A DNA stretch of 42,354 nt from assembly GCA_949285255.1 (NCBI GenBank), contig CASDXV010000015.1, forward strand, positions 1 through 42,354. The letters are read 5' to 3'. The notes beneath the pieces were generated by a model that made no database searches, was not told the origin of the DNA, and was given only the letters and a program-made list of their open reading frames with translations. Every line of letters begins with the position of its first letter. Position 1 is the stretch's first letter. This DNA is from an uncultured bacterium. Its GTDB lineage: Bacteria; Cyanobacteriota; Vampirovibrionia; Gastranaerophilales; Gastranaerophilaceae. Shown here in pieces: positions 7,739-16,614 of the stretch. A program made the position numbers and the translations under genes.

Positions 7739-9157
7739 ATGTATAATCCAAAATCACACAAGGCTGAAGAATTTATTTGTCATCAGGAGGTGTTAGATAC
7801 TCTTGAATATGCCAAAAATAACAAAGACAATCTTGAAGTAGTTAATAAAATACTTGAAAAAGCTCGTCTTAAAAAGGGTTTAACTCACAGAGAAGCTGCG
7901 GTTTTGCTTGACTGTGACATACCCGAGAAAGTGGAGGAAATTTATGCTCTTGCTCGTGAAATTAAACAGGATTATTATGGCAACAGAATTGTACTTTTTG
8001 CGCCCCTGTACTTGTCCAATTACTGTGTAAACGGTTGTGTTTATTGCCCGTATCACCTGAAAAATAAACACATACCAAGAAAAAAACTTACTCAAGAAGA
8101 AATAAGACAGGAAGTCACGGCACTTCAGGATATGGGACATAAGCGTCTTGCCATTGAATCTGGCGAAGACCCTGTTAACAATCCTATTGAGTATATTTTA
8201 GATTCTATTAAAACAATTTATGACGTTAAGCACAAAAACGGTTCAATTCGTCGTGTGAATGTAAATATAGCGGCAACAACGGTTGAAAACTATAAAAAGC
8301 TCCACGACGCAGGCATTGGCACATATATTTTATTCCAAGAAACATACAATAAAGAATCTTATGAAAAACTGCACCCGACAGGGCCAAAGCACAATTATGC
8401 ATATCATACCGAGGCTATGGACAGAGCCATGGAAGCGGGAATTGACGATGTCAGTCTTGGGGTTTTATTTGGTCTTGAGCTTTATCGCTATGAGTTTGCA
8501 GCGCTTTTAATGCATGCTGAACACTTAGAAGCCGCTTTTGGCGTGGGGCCTCATGCTATAAGTGTTCCAAGGATAAAACACGCCGATGATATTGACCCTG
8601 ATACTTTTGATAATGGTATAGATGATGATACTTTTGCAAAAATTGTTGCATGTATTAGAATAGCTACACCATATGTCGGCATGATTATATCAACAAGAGA
8701 ATCCAAAGAGTGCAGAGAAAGACTCTTAAGCCTTGGTGTTTCTCAAATTTCAGGCGGTTCAAAAACAAGCGTCGGAGGCTATTTTAAGCCTATGCCCGAT
8801 AGTGAAGATTCTGCTCAGTTTGATGTTTCAGACAGGCGTCCTTTGGATGAAGTTATAAAATGGCTGATGGAATTAGGCTACCTGCCAAGTTTTTGCACTT
8901 CCTGCTACAGGCAAGGAAGAACGGGCGATAGGTTTATGGAGATTTGCAAAAGTCAGCAAATACATAACTTCTGCGAACCAAATGCCATTATGACACTAAA
9001 AGAATATCTTGAAGACTATGCTTCAGATGAAACAAAAGCGGTGGGCGAGAAGATTATTCAAAAAGAACTGCAGACAATAAAAGATGAAAGAATAAAAAAT
9101 ATAGTGACTGAAAACCTTAAAAAAATTGAACAAGGCGGCAGGGATTTTAAGTTTTAA
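7739..9157 (+). CDS. hydG: [FeFe]-hydrogenase maturase HydG (tyrosine lyase)
   Basis: A radical-SAM enzyme that cleaves tyrosine to make the CO and CN ligands of the hydrogenase H-cluster. The 472-aa length is typical. The radical-SAM CX3CX2C motif is at C96, C100 and C103 (YCVNGCVYCPY). The C-terminus carries CX2CX22C (C386, C389, C412) for the auxiliary iron-sulfur cluster, which separates HydG from the related ThiH. Other matches are LAIESGEDP, ILFQETY and SFCTSCYRQGRTGDRFM. The ribosome site is AGAGAGG. hydE, hydF and hydA are not in the window, so this gene stands alone. It implies anaerobic hydrogen metabolism. Confidence 0.95.
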   Translation: MYNPKSHKAEEFICHQEVLDTLEYAKNNKDNLEVVNKILEKARLKKGLTHREAAVLLDCDIPEKVEEIYALAREIKQDYYGNRIVLFAPLYLSNYCVNGCVYCPYHLKNKHIPRKKLTQEEIRQEVTALQDMGHKRLAIESGEDPVNNPIEYILDSIKTIYDVKHKNGSIRRVNVNIAATTVENYKKLHDAGIGTYILFQETYNKESYEKLHPTGPKHNYAYHTEAMDRAMEAGIDDVSLGVLFGLELYRYEFAALLMHAEHLEAAFGVGPHAISVPRIKHADDIDPDTFDNGIDDDTFAKIVACIRIATPYVGMIISTRESKECRERLLSLGVSQISGGSKTSVGGYFKPMPDSEDSAQFDVSDRRPLDEVIKWLMELGYLPSFCTSCYRQGRTGDRFMEICKSQQIHNFCEPNAIMTLKEYLEDYASDETKAVGEKIIQKELQTIKDERIKNIVTENLKKIEQGGRDFKF

Positions 9158-9175
9158 TTTTATTTTTTAATATTA

Positions 9176-9207
9176 AAAAGCGAGGCATCTGCCTCGCTTT
9201 TATTTTT
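9176..9207. terminator. Bidirectional terminator between hydG and fusA
   Basis: AAAAGCGAGGCA and its reverse complement (9176-9187, 9190-9201) form a tight GC-rich hairpin with A's before and T's after, so it can stop transcription from both convergent genes. Confidence 0.9.
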
Positions 9208-9225
9208 GTTTTACCAAGTTTCAGC

Positions 9226-11313
9226 TTATGAGTTAGAAACACCTGATTTAGAGATGATTTCAGCTTCTACGTTAGCAGGAACTTGTTCGTATTTGCAGAA
9301 TTCCATTGAGAAAGTACCGCGGCCTTGAGTTTTTGAACGGATGTCTGTAGCATATCCGAACATTTCAGCCAGAGGAACGATTGCACGAACTTTTTGAATA
9401 CCTGTTCCTTCAATCATTTCCATACCTTCTACACGGCCTCTGCGAGAAGAAATATCACCGATGATATCACCTGTATTTTCTTCAGGAACTTCGATTTCAA
9501 CTTTCATCATAGGTTCAAGGATACAAGGACGAGCTTTTTTGATACCGTCTTTCATAGCCATAGAACCTGCGATTTTGAACGCCATTTCCGAAGAGTCGAC
9601 ATCGTGGTATGTACCGTCGTACAGAGTAACTTTAACGTCGATTACAGGGAAACCTGCTATGATACCGCCTTCAAGAGCTTCTTCCATACCTTTTCTGGCC
9701 GGTTCAATGTATTCTTTGGGAATAGCACCACCGACGATTTTGTTTTCAAATACAAATCCGGCATTTTCTTCAGCGGGTTCAATTTTAACTTTAACGTGAC
9801 CGTATTGACCGCGACCGCCTGATTGACGGATGAATTTAGAGTCTTGGTCAGCTGTTCCTCTAATTGTTTCACGGTATGCAACCTGAGGTTTACCGACATT
9901 AGCATCAACTTTAAATTCTCTCATTAAACGGTCAACAATGATGTCAAGGTGAAGTTCGCCCATACCTGAGATGATTGTTTGTCCTGTTTCATTATCTGTT
10001 TTAACTTGGAAAGACGGGTCTTCTTCGGCAAGTTTTTGTAATGCAATACCCATTTTATCCTGGTCAGCTTTTGTTTTAGGTTCGATTGCAACCGAGATAA
10101 CAGGTGTCGGGAATGTCATTTTTTCTAAGATGATAGGTGCTTTTTCATCGCACAATGTATCACCTGTTGTTGTATCTTTAAGACCAACTGCAGCGCAGAT
10201 ATCACCTGCGTAAACTTCTGTGATTTCGTTTCTTTGGTCAGCTTGCATTTGTACAAGTCTTGAGATACGCTCTTTTTTGCCGTTTGTAGCGTTAAGAACA
10301 TATGAACCTGATGTTAATTTACCTGAGTAAACTCTCATAAATGTTAAACGACCAACGTATGGGTCTGTCATAACTTTGAATGCAAGAGCTGAGAAGGGTT
10401 CATCATCTGAAGAGTGACGTTCAACTTTTGTACCGTCTTCAAGTTCGCCTTCGATAGCTTTAACATCAACAGGAGAAGGCATTAGCTCAACAATTGAGTC
10501 AAGCAGAAGTTGTACACCTTTGTTTTTAAATGCTGTACCGCAAGTAACGGGAACGATTTTGTTTTCGCAAACACCTTTTCTTAAGCCTTTTTTCAATTCT
10601 TCAATTGAAAGTTCCTGACCTTCAAGGTATTTTTCCATTAAATCGTCATCAACTTCAGCGATTGCTTCAACAAGAGCTTCTCTGTATTTTTTAGCATCTT
10701 CCATCATATCAGCCGGTACGTCTTCTTCTTTAATATCCGTACCTAAGTCGTTTGTGTAGATGTATGCTTTCATTTCAAGCAAGTCAACAAGACCTTTGAA
10801 TTGGTCTTCTGCACCAATCGGAAGTCTTATCGGGTGAGCGTTTCCGCCAAGTCTGTTTTTGATTTGGTCAACTACACGGTAGAAGTTAGCACCTGTTCTG
10901 TCCATTTTGTTAACGAAAACCATACGGGGAACTTCGTAACGGTTAGCTTGACGCCAAACTGTTTCAGATTGAGATTGAACACCGCCTACTGCACAGAATA
11001 CTGCAACAACACCGTCTAATACACGAAGCGAGCGTTCAACTTCGATTGTAAAGTCAACGTGTCCGGGGGTGTCTATTATGTTTACTTGGTGACCTTTCCA
11101 GTATGAAGTAACCGCAGCAGATTGAATTGTGATACCGCGTTCTCTTTCTTGTTCCATAAAGTCAGTAACTGCAGCACCATCGTGAACTTCACCGATTTTG
11201 TGAGTTTTACCTGTATAGAACAGGATACGTTCGGTAGTAGTTGTTTTACCTGCGTCAATGTGCGCTGCGATACCAATGTTTCTGATTTTATCCAAAGGTG
11301 TCTTTCTAGGCAT
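9226..11313 (-). CDS. fusA: Elongation factor G
   Basis: EF-G, the GTPase that moves tRNA and mRNA through the ribosome. The 695-aa length is normal. The GTPase motifs [13 protein letters not shown] (G1), DTPGHVDF (G3) and NKMDR (G4) are intact, followed by domain IV ([15 protein letters not shown]) and domain V ([11 protein letters not shown]). The start [15 protein letters not shown] has GGAAAA upstream. It lies outside the usual rpsL-rpsG-tuf cluster, with its own 5' leader that holds an inverted repeat. Codon use looks biased to frequent codons, as for a highly expressed gene. Confidence 0.98.
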   Translation of the reverse strand: MPRKTPLDKIRNIGIAAHIDAGKTTTTERILFYTGKTHKIGEVHDGAAVTDFMEQERERGITIQSAAVTSYWKGHQVNIIDTPGHVDFTIEVERSLRVLDGVVAVFCAVGGVQSQSETVWRQANRYEVPRMVFVNKMDRTGANFYRVVDQIKNRLGGNAHPIRLPIGAEDQFKGLVDLLEMKAYIYTNDLGTDIKEEDVPADMMEDAKKYREALVEAIAEVDDDLMEKYLEGQELSIEELKKGLRKGVCENKIVPVTCGTAFKNKGVQLLLDSIVELMPSPVDVKAIEGELEDGTKVERHSSDDEPFSALAFKVMTDPYVGRLTFMRVYSGKLTSGSYVLNATNGKKERISRLVQMQADQRNEITEVYAGDICAAVGLKDTTTGDTLCDEKAPIILEKMTFPTPVISVAIEPKTKADQDKMGIALQKLAEEDPSFQVKTDNETGQTIISGMGELHLDIIVDRLMREFKVDANVGKPQVAYRETIRGTADQDSKFIRQSGGRGQYGHVKVKIEPAEENAGFVFENKIVGGAIPKEYIEPARKGMEEALEGGIIAGFPVIDVKVTLYDGTYHDVDSSEMAFKIAGSMAMKDGIKKARPCILEPMMKVEIEVPEENTGDIIGDISSRRGRVEGMEMIEGTGIQKVRAIVPLAEMFGYATDIRSKTQGRGTFSMEFCKYEQVPANVEAEIISKSGVSNS

Positions 11314-11349
11314 ACTTTTTTCCTTTTCTAAATTAAATTACTACTATAA

Positions 11350-11373
11350 GGTTATTTTCGCATAAAAATAACC
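11350..11373 (-). promoter_or_regulatory. Inverted repeat in the fusA upstream region
   Basis: GGTTATTTT (11350-11358) and AAAATAACC (11365-11373) flank CGCATA, 37 bases upstream of the fusA start. It could be a leader hairpin or an operator. Confidence 0.4.
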
Positions 11374-11422
11374 ATTGGCAAGGAAAAAGTTGCAATGTGG
11401 AAATGGTTTTTTGTAACAAAAC

Positions 11423-11451
11423 TTGATTTTTTAATTTTTACTGGCAATAAT
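11423..11451 (+). promoter_or_regulatory. Putative promoter of the 141-aa F-G-motif gene
   Basis: TTGATT (11423-11428) and AATAAT (11446-11451) are 17 bases apart, about 57 bases before the ATG at 11508. Confidence 0.4.
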
Positions 11452-11507
11452 TTATATTTAGGTGTTTTTATTTGATTAGGTTAGATTCGTTAGGAAGGGA
11501 TTTTATC

Positions 11508-11933
11508 ATGAACAATGTCTCAAATAGCAATACACAAACTGCCAATTTATTTGGCAAAGAAGTTAGTGATTGTGCAAAAAAAGGTGCTATGGCAGGTGCA
11601 GGAGTTGGACTTGCTGCAGGTGGCGCTACATATTTATTTGAAAAAAGATTAATTTCTCCGATGACAACAAATAAGGATGAATTTGTTAAGACTGCTACAG
11701 ATAGAGTTGTAAAGATATATGAAGAAAGAGGAATTAAACCAGATGAAAAACTAATGAGTGATTATACCGAGAGAGCAGCTAAAGAGTTTGATAAAATGAT
11801 TAAAATGAGTGATGATGCACTAAAAGAGCTGAAGAAAAATTTGCCAAGCAAAATGCTCGCAGCGGCGGGAGTTTGCGTTGTTGCCGGTGCAGTTATTGGT
11901 TCTATTGTTAATCATTTTAAAAACAAAGATTAG
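11508..11933 (+). CDS. Small membrane protein with N-terminal L-F-G-K motif
   Basis: I start at ATG 11508 because GGAAGGGA lies just upstream; the frame is open 12 codons further but without a ribosome site. The 141-aa product begins with a polar Asn/Ser/Thr-rich leader ending in ANLFGKEV. A Gly/Ala-rich membrane segment (about residues 24-40), a charged helical middle (about 45-115) and a second hydrophobic stretch near the C-terminus (about 117-132) follow. No family is recognised. The leader resembles those of two other genes in this window (14163 and 30227). It is monocistronic with a strong terminator. Confidence 0.75.
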   Translation: MNNVSNSNTQTANLFGKEVSDCAKKGAMAGAGVGLAAGGATYLFEKRLISPMTTNKDEFVKTATDRVVKIYEERGIKPDEKLMSDYTERAAKEFDKMIKMSDDALKELKKNLPSKMLAAAGVCVVAGAVIGSIVNHFKNKD

Positions 11934-11954
11934 TTTTATAAATTTGCAATTTTT

Positions 11955-11987
11955 AAAAAGAACTCTGGTTTTACCAGAGTTCTTTTT
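11955..11987. terminator. Bidirectional terminator overlapping the trmD 3' end
   Basis: AAAAAGAACTCTGGT (11955-11969) and its exact reverse complement (11973-11987) form a 15-bp stem with a TTT loop, with A and T tracts on both sides. The trmD stop codon and its last codons lie inside it. Confidence 0.92.
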
Positions 11988-12696
11988 CATTTTTGATTTT
12001 ATCCTTAACCTTTTCCCACAAATCGGCTCGGCGCTCTTTTGTTCGCTTTATGCGCTCGTTTAGTCGATACTTTTCAATTTCCTGATGATTACCGTTTAAA
12101 AGTACATCAGGCACCCTCATCCCCCTGTATTCGCGAGGCTTTGTATACTGAGGGTGCTCTAAAAGCCCTTTTAATCCTTCTGAAAAACTATCGTCGACAG
12201 CGGATTCGTCTTTGCCCAAAAATCCGTGCAAATGTCTTGAAACACTATCTATAATGCACAGTGCGCCTAATTCTCCGCCCGTTAGAACATAATCACCCAA
12301 AGATATCTCTCTTGGTTTTAAACCTGTGCGTATTCTCTCGTCAAAACCCTCGTATCTTCCGCACAAAAGTATAATTTGACTTTTTTGAGAGAGCTCTTTG
12401 CTTATTTTTTGATTATAAGGCTCGCCCTGCGGAGTGAGCATAATAAACTCACTATCAGGGAGTTTTTCTATACTTTCATAAGCTTCAAAAACAGGCGGCG
12501 CCATCATTACCATACCTGCGGAGCCTCCGTATGGTGTGTCGTCCACTCTTCTGTGTTTATCATGGGTAAAATCGCGCGGGTTTGTTGTTTTTAGCACTAT
12601 TATGTTATTTTTTATGCCTCTGCCTAAAAGTGCACAAGAGCAGTAACCCTCAATTATTTCAGGAAAAAGAGTAATGACATCAAACCTTAATCCCAC
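11971..12696 (-). CDS. trmD: tRNA (guanine-37 N1)-methyltransferase TrmD
   Basis: TrmD adds the m1G37 methyl group next to the anticodon and prevents +1 frameshifting. The 241-aa protein starts with GTG (12694-12696) and shows RFDVITLFPE, the trefoil-knot SAM site (LLCGRYEGFDERI, EISLGDYVLTGGE) and LEHPQYTKPREYRGMRVPDVLL. The start overlaps the end of rimM by 10 bases, implying translational coupling. The usual partners rpsP and rplS are not adjacent. The last codons are built into the shared terminator stem. Confidence 0.97.
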   Translation of the reverse strand: MGLRFDVITLFPEIIEGYCSCALLGRGIKNNIIVLKTTNPRDFTHDKHRRVDDTPYGGSAGMVMMAPPVFEAYESIEKLPDSEFIMLTPQGEPYNQKISKELSQKSQIILLCGRYEGFDERIRTGLKPREISLGDYVLTGGELGALCIIDSVSRHLHGFLGKDESAVDDSFSEGLKGLLEHPQYTKPREYRGMRVPDVLLNGNHQEIEKYRLNERIKRTKERRADLWEKVKDKIKNEKELW

Positions 12697-13193
12697 GGCA
12701 GCAGCCCCTCTATGGGTTTTATAATGATTTTTTTGCCTTTTATATCAACAATCGGCACAAGTTCTTTTACAAAAGGAATTAAGATATTTCCGTATTTATC
12801 ATCTTGCGGCTTGATTGATAAAATATCGTTGCCTGTGCTTTTTGCAATAGAGTCAACCGTTCCTATTAAATCGTCCTTATCATCAAACACATTTAGCCCG
12901 ACTAAGTCACCTATCAGGTATTCTTCCTCTTCAAGCGTATTTTGAACCTCTTTTTTTTCAAGGTAGATATTTTCTCCCTTAAAGTTCAAAAGCTCATTTA
13001 TATCTGAAATTTCCTTAAATTTTATTATGGCAAAGTTTTTGTGAAATCTAAGTTTTTCTATTGTAAGTTGGGTGTTTTTTACAATAACTTTTTTTAGATT
13101 TTTAAGTCGTTGAGCGTCGCTAAAGCCCACTTTGGCTTCGCCCATAATGCCGTGGAAATTAAGTATTTTACCTATTGAGATTAAGTCTTTCAT
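12687..13193 (-). CDS. rimM: 16S rRNA processing protein RimM
   Basis: RimM binds ribosomal protein S19 and helps mature the 30S head. I start at ATG 13193, giving a 168-aa protein beginning MKDLISIGKILNFHGIMGE, which matches the family start. A TTG six codons upstream is possible but lies at the edge of a strong -10 box. A PRC-barrel half is seen toward the C-terminus (LIGDLVGLNVFD, GNILIPFVKELVPIVD, IEGLLPWD). There is no Shine-Dalgarno site before the ATG, and the promoter predicts a leaderless transcript. Confidence 0.93.
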   Translation of the reverse strand: MKDLISIGKILNFHGIMGEAKVGFSDAQRLKNLKKVIVKNTQLTIEKLRFHKNFAIIKFKEISDINELLNFKGENIYLEKKEVQNTLEEEEYLIGDLVGLNVFDDKDDLIGTVDSIAKSTGNDILSIKPQDDKYGNILIPFVKELVPIVDIKGKKIIIKPIEGLLPWD

Positions 13194-13199
13194 AGAAAA

Positions 13200-13208
13200 A
13201 TTATAGCA
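13200..13208 (-). promoter_or_regulatory. rimM-trmD promoter, extended -10, leaderless
   Basis: On the minus strand TGCTATAAT is a consensus extended -10. Six bases separate it from the rimM ATG, which puts the predicted transcription start on the A of the start codon. Confidence 0.6.
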
Positions 13209-13347
13209 CAAACAAAAACCCTGCTAGTAACATCGGGTAATATGTCATTGTTAAATTTACCCTTTTGGGTAATGCCCGAAAATAAAATATTGTTTTAGTA
13301 TTTTTTCATCGGAATGGAAATATTTTTATAAGGAAAGGTTAGGGACT

Positions 13348-14046
13348 ATGTCAGCACAGGCTAATTCGTATTTTGCAACAGATGAGGTAAAGGTGGTTAT
13401 AGTTGAGGATTACAAACTTACCCGCGTCGGGTTAAGATATGCGCTTAATCAAATTGAAAACATTAATGTAGTAGCAGAGGCAGAAAGCGCTGAAGAGGGT
13501 ATAGAAATTATTAAAAAAGAGCACCCCGATGTTGTGCTTATGGATTTAGGTTTGCCCAATATGAACGGACTTGAGGCAACTATAAAAATTAAAGAAATTT
13601 CTCCCGATACTCAGGTGGTTATTTTAACTTCTCATGACAGAGAAGAAGAAGTTTTGGCATCCTTAGGCTCGGGCGCTACGGCATATTGTTTAAAAGATAT
13701 TGACCCAAAGGCATTATCTGATGTTATTAAGTGCGCTGCAAAAGGGGCTTGTTGGATTGACCCCACGGTAGCAAAGCTTGCACTGAAGCTTTTTCCAAAG
13801 CCTGAGAATGCAGAGTTTTTATCAAAAGGTGCAAACCCTGACCCTAAAGGACATTTAACAGAAAGAGAACAAGAGGTCTTAAGGTTGCTTGTTCAAGGCA
13901 GGTCAAATACGGAGATAGCAAAAGAGCTTATAGTAAGTGTACATACTGCAAAAGCGCATGTGTGTTCGATTTTACAGAAGTTGTGTGTGGATGATAGAGT
14001 TCAAGCGGCAGTAAAAGCCATAAAAGAGGGGCTTGTAAAAGCTTAG
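13348..14046 (+). CDS. NarL/FixJ-type response regulator
   Basis: A two-component response regulator of 232 aa. The receiver domain (about residues 14-135) has the acidic pair E20/D21, phospho-acceptor D66 in LMDLGLPNMNG, the switch T94 and K116. The LuxR-type DNA-binding domain (about 165-225) has LTEREQEVLRLLVQGRSN and the recognition helix SVHTAKAHVCSIL. A ribosome site (AAGGAAAGG) precedes the ATG. No sensor kinase lies next to it, so its signal is unknown. A TTACCC/GGGTAA inverted repeat upstream (13257-13272) is a possible autoregulatory site. Confidence 0.93.
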   Translation: MSAQANSYFATDEVKVVIVEDYKLTRVGLRYALNQIENINVVAEAESAEEGIEIIKKEHPDVVLMDLGLPNMNGLEATIKIKEISPDTQVVILTSHDREEEVLASLGSGATAYCLKDIDPKALSDVIKCAAKGACWIDPTVAKLALKLFPKPENAEFLSKGANPDPKGHLTEREQEVLRLLVQGRSNTEIAKELIVSVHTAKAHVCSILQKLCVDDRVQAAVKAIKEGLVKA

Positions 14047-14076
14047 TTTACAAAATTTCTCATTTCCTCAAAAAAT

Positions 14077-14105
14077 AACCCCGCATTTTGGCGGGGTTTT
14101 ATTTA
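14077..14105 (+). terminator. Response-regulator terminator
   Basis: AACCCCGC (14077-14084) and GCGGGGTT (14091-14098) pair around ATTTTG and are followed by TTATTT. Confidence 0.88.
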
Positions 14106-14114
14106 GCAAAAAAA

Positions 14115-14140
14115 TAAATTCAGGTGTCTTTTACCGATAC
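14115..14140 (+). promoter_or_regulatory. Sigma-28-like promoter of the 192-aa F-G-motif gene
   Basis: TAAA (14115-14118), 14 bases, then ACCGATAC (14133-14140) resembles the flagellar sigma-28/SigD pattern TAAA-N14-16-GCCGATA. It lies 22 bases before the ATG. No sigma-70 boxes compete here. Confidence 0.5.
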
Positions 14141-14162
14141 ACAGTAAGAAAGGAATTAAGTT

Positions 14163-14741
14163 ATGCAAATAAGTAAAATCAACTCTCAGCCTGCTTTTGG
14201 TAAAAGATTAGTTGCAAATTGTCAAATAGTAGATAGAAATTCTAAAGAAAAACAAAATGCATCAATATATGAACTTAACACAAGGGATGTCAGAGACAGA
14301 GAATTTATTGAAAATAATGGCTGGTTTCCAAGCACGGTAATCGGTTTTTTCAGAGATTTTGACAAATATAGAAATTATAGAACTTATAATGCGCTTGTTA
14401 ACAATGAAACAGGGGAAATAGTCGGTATGTCCGCTACAACTAACCATTACAAGGGAGATTCCGTGAATATCCCGGGAACTTCTGTTTGCATAGATTCTAT
14501 AAGCTTAAAAAACGGCGATGGTGATAATGTTGAAGAAATTCTCGTAGCAAAAAGTGTTAACGATGCTTTTGGAAGACATTACCAGAGTGTTACCGCTTCA
14601 ACTTCGGCCTTAGATAAACCAAAACTTAAAAAAGCAAGCTTTTCTGAAACCAAAAACGGCGACTGGGTTATGCCCGAGCATAGAATGGAAGCTTCGATAA
14701 AAAGAGCTCAGAAAAAATGCGCAATTGAATTTTTAGTTTAA
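14163..14741 (+). CDS. Unknown protein with N-terminal P-A-F-G-K motif
   Basis: A 192-aa protein of unrecognised family. It begins MQISKINSQPAFGKR, a short polar leader followed by F-G-K like two other proteins in this window. The middle (about residues 75-170) has an acyltransferase-like look: NNETGEIVGMSATT, DSISLKNGDGDNVEEILV and VNDAFGRHYQSVTASTSA resemble the strand and helix order of GNAT enzymes, but no acetyl-CoA loop is clear. Two Cys are seen (SVCIDS, KKCAIEF) plus one near residue 20. It has AGGAA as ribosome site and a possible sigma-28 promoter. Its stop directly abuts the convergent typA stop. Confidence 0.7.
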   Translation: MQISKINSQPAFGKRLVANCQIVDRNSKEKQNASIYELNTRDVRDREFIENNGWFPSTVIGFFRDFDKYRNYRTYNALVNNETGEIVGMSATTNHYKGDSVNIPGTSVCIDSISLKNGDGDNVEEILVAKSVNDAFGRHYQSVTASTSALDKPKLKKASFSETKNGDWVMPEHRMEASIKRAQKKCAIEFLV

Positions 14742-16529
14742 TTACTTTTTAAAATTCAAATTAGCCTTTCTCATTCTGACGTTTTTAGGCGTTACTTCAA
14801 CAAGTTCATCTTCAGCTATGTATTCAAGGCAATCTTCAAGCCCCATAATTTTTGGAGCTTGCAGAGTTACCATAACATCAGCCGTTGCCGAGCGCATGTT
14901 TGTAAGTTTTTTAGTTTTGCAGATGTTTATTGCTAAATCCTGCGGGCGGTTACATTCGCCAACTATCATACCTCTGTAGACTTTGGTTTTCGGTGTAACA
15001 AAGAACACTCCGCGGTCTTCAAATTGATGAAGTGCATAAGGAATTGCTTCGCCGTCTTCAAAAGCAATAAGAGAGCCTGTTCTCTGGCGAGGTATGTCGC
15101 CTGCGTATTCTCCGTAGTGGGAGAATGTGTGGTACATAATGCCTTCGCCTTTTGTAATTCTTACAAAATCAGACCTAAAGCCTATCAGTCCTCTTGCGGG
15201 GATTAAAAAGTCAATGTTTGTGCGCTTTTCGCCTGTTTCCATATTTTGCATTTGAGCTTTTCTTGAGGCGAGTTTTTCAATGACGGAGCCTGCGTATTCT
15301 TGCGGCACGTCTATTATAAGATTTTCATAAGGTTCAAGTGTCTGCCCGTCAACTTTTTTAAATATTACCTCAGGCTTTGAAACTGCAAATTCATACCCCT
15401 CGCGCCTCATTGTTTCAATTAATATGCCAAGGTGCAATTCACCTCTGCCTGAAACCCTGAATACGTCAGTTGAATCGGTGTCTTCAACCCTTAGAGAGAC
15501 ATTTTTTTCAAGCTCGTAGTAGAGTCTTTTTCTTAACTGACGGCTTGTTACAAACTTGCCTTCCTGACCTGCAAAAGGTGAATTGTTGATTGAAAAATTC
15601 ATCTGCAGTGTAGGTTCGTCAATTTTTATAAGCGGGAGCGCTACAGGGTTTGTAAGGCTTGATATTGTTTCACCTATTTGAATGTCTGAAAAACCTGCAA
15701 TACCTACGATATCACCTGCGCTTGCTTCCTCAATCTCAACTCTGCCAAGGTCTTTAAAGCCAAAGAGTTTTACAATTTTGCCTTTTTGCATTGAGCCGTC
15801 CGCTTTAATGAGCGTCACCTGTTCGCCCGAATGTAAAACTCCGTTTTTAATTCTGCCTATTGCAATTCTTCCGACATAGTCGTTGTAATCAAGTGTTGTT
15901 ACTTGAAATTGCAGTGTCAAATCATCATCTGCAACGGGAGGTTCAATGTTTTCCAGTATGCAGTCAAGAAGCGGTGTTATATCTTTTTCTTCGTCGTTTA
16001 ATTCTTTTTTTGCAAATTTGTGCAATGAGCTGGCGTAAATTATCGGGAAGTCTATTAGGTCTTCTCTGTCCGTTAGTTCTGTAAACAGGTCAAATACCTT
16101 GTCAATTGTGCCGTTTGGGTCAGCACCCTGTTTATCGATTTTATTTATTACAACAATAATTTTTATACCTAAATCAAGTGCTTTAGAAAGTACAAAGCGA
16201 GTTTGCGGCATAGGGCCTTCTTGAGCATCAACGATTAAAAGGGCCCCGTCTACCATGCCTAAAACACGCTCTACCTCACCGCCAAAATCCGCGTGACCGG
16301 GGGTATCAACGACGTTAATTTTTACACCTTTATAATTTACCGAAATGTTTTTGGATAATATTGTGATACCGCGCTCACGTTCGATGTCATTGCTGTCAAG
16401 AACTCTCTCGCCTGCCTCTTGGTGCTCTTTAAAAACGCCTGTTTGCTGAAGCATACAGTCTACAAGAGTTGTCTTGCCGTGGTCAACGTGGGCAATAATA
16501 GCTATATTTCTGATATTTTTCTTTTTCAT
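14742..16529 (-). CDS. typA: Ribosome-associated GTPase TypA/BipA
   Basis: A translational GTPase that binds 70S ribosomes and aids 50S assembly and growth under stress. I start at ATG 16529 (595 aa) because AGAAGGA is nine bases upstream; a TTG three codons earlier would sit against the ribosome site. GTPase motifs are AHVDHGKTTLVD, DTPGHADFGGEVERVL and NKIDKQGA. The family-specific end has GRGELHLGILIETMRREGYE and TKGEGIMYHTFSHY. It ends base-to-base against the F-G-motif gene with no terminator visible between them. Confidence 0.97.
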   Translation of the reverse strand: MKKKNIRNIAIIAHVDHGKTTLVDCMLQQTGVFKEHQEAGERVLDSNDIERERGITILSKNISVNYKGVKINVVDTPGHADFGGEVERVLGMVDGALLIVDAQEGPMPQTRFVLSKALDLGIKIIVVINKIDKQGADPNGTIDKVFDLFTELTDREDLIDFPIIYASSLHKFAKKELNDEEKDITPLLDCILENIEPPVADDDLTLQFQVTTLDYNDYVGRIAIGRIKNGVLHSGEQVTLIKADGSMQKGKIVKLFGFKDLGRVEIEEASAGDIVGIAGFSDIQIGETISSLTNPVALPLIKIDEPTLQMNFSINNSPFAGQEGKFVTSRQLRKRLYYELEKNVSLRVEDTDSTDVFRVSGRGELHLGILIETMRREGYEFAVSKPEVIFKKVDGQTLEPYENLIIDVPQEYAGSVIEKLASRKAQMQNMETGEKRTNIDFLIPARGLIGFRSDFVRITKGEGIMYHTFSHYGEYAGDIPRQRTGSLIAFEDGEAIPYALHQFEDRGVFFVTPKTKVYRGMIVGECNRPQDLAINICKTKKLTNMRSATADVMVTLQAPKIMGLEDCLEYIAEDELVEVTPKNVRMRKANLNFKK

Positions 16530-16558
16530 TGTTGTCAATCCTTCTGTAGGTAAAATTA

Positions 16559-16587
16559 TTGTACAACAAAAAATTTTAAGGTAAAAT
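16559..16587 (+). promoter_or_regulatory. glyA operon promoter
   Basis: TTGTAC (16559-16564) and TAAAAT (16582-16587) are exactly 17 bases apart, 27 bases before the glyA ATG; AAAAGGAG is the ribosome site. Confidence 0.65.
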
Positions 16588-16614
16588 AATTTCTATGGGG
16601 AAAAGGAGTTAGAA

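Noticed and set aside
9394-9822. Plus-strand 142-aa frame
   Set aside because: Antisense to the fusA C-terminal domains; low-complexity Phe/Thr/Asn composition typical of shadow frames.
13194-13211. TTG start for rimM six codons upstream
   Set aside because: It lies at the edge of the consensus extended -10 box and the added residues do not match the family. An upstream AGGG keeps a small doubt.
16530-16538. TTG start three codons before the chosen typA ATG
   Set aside because: It would leave one base between ribosome site and start codon.
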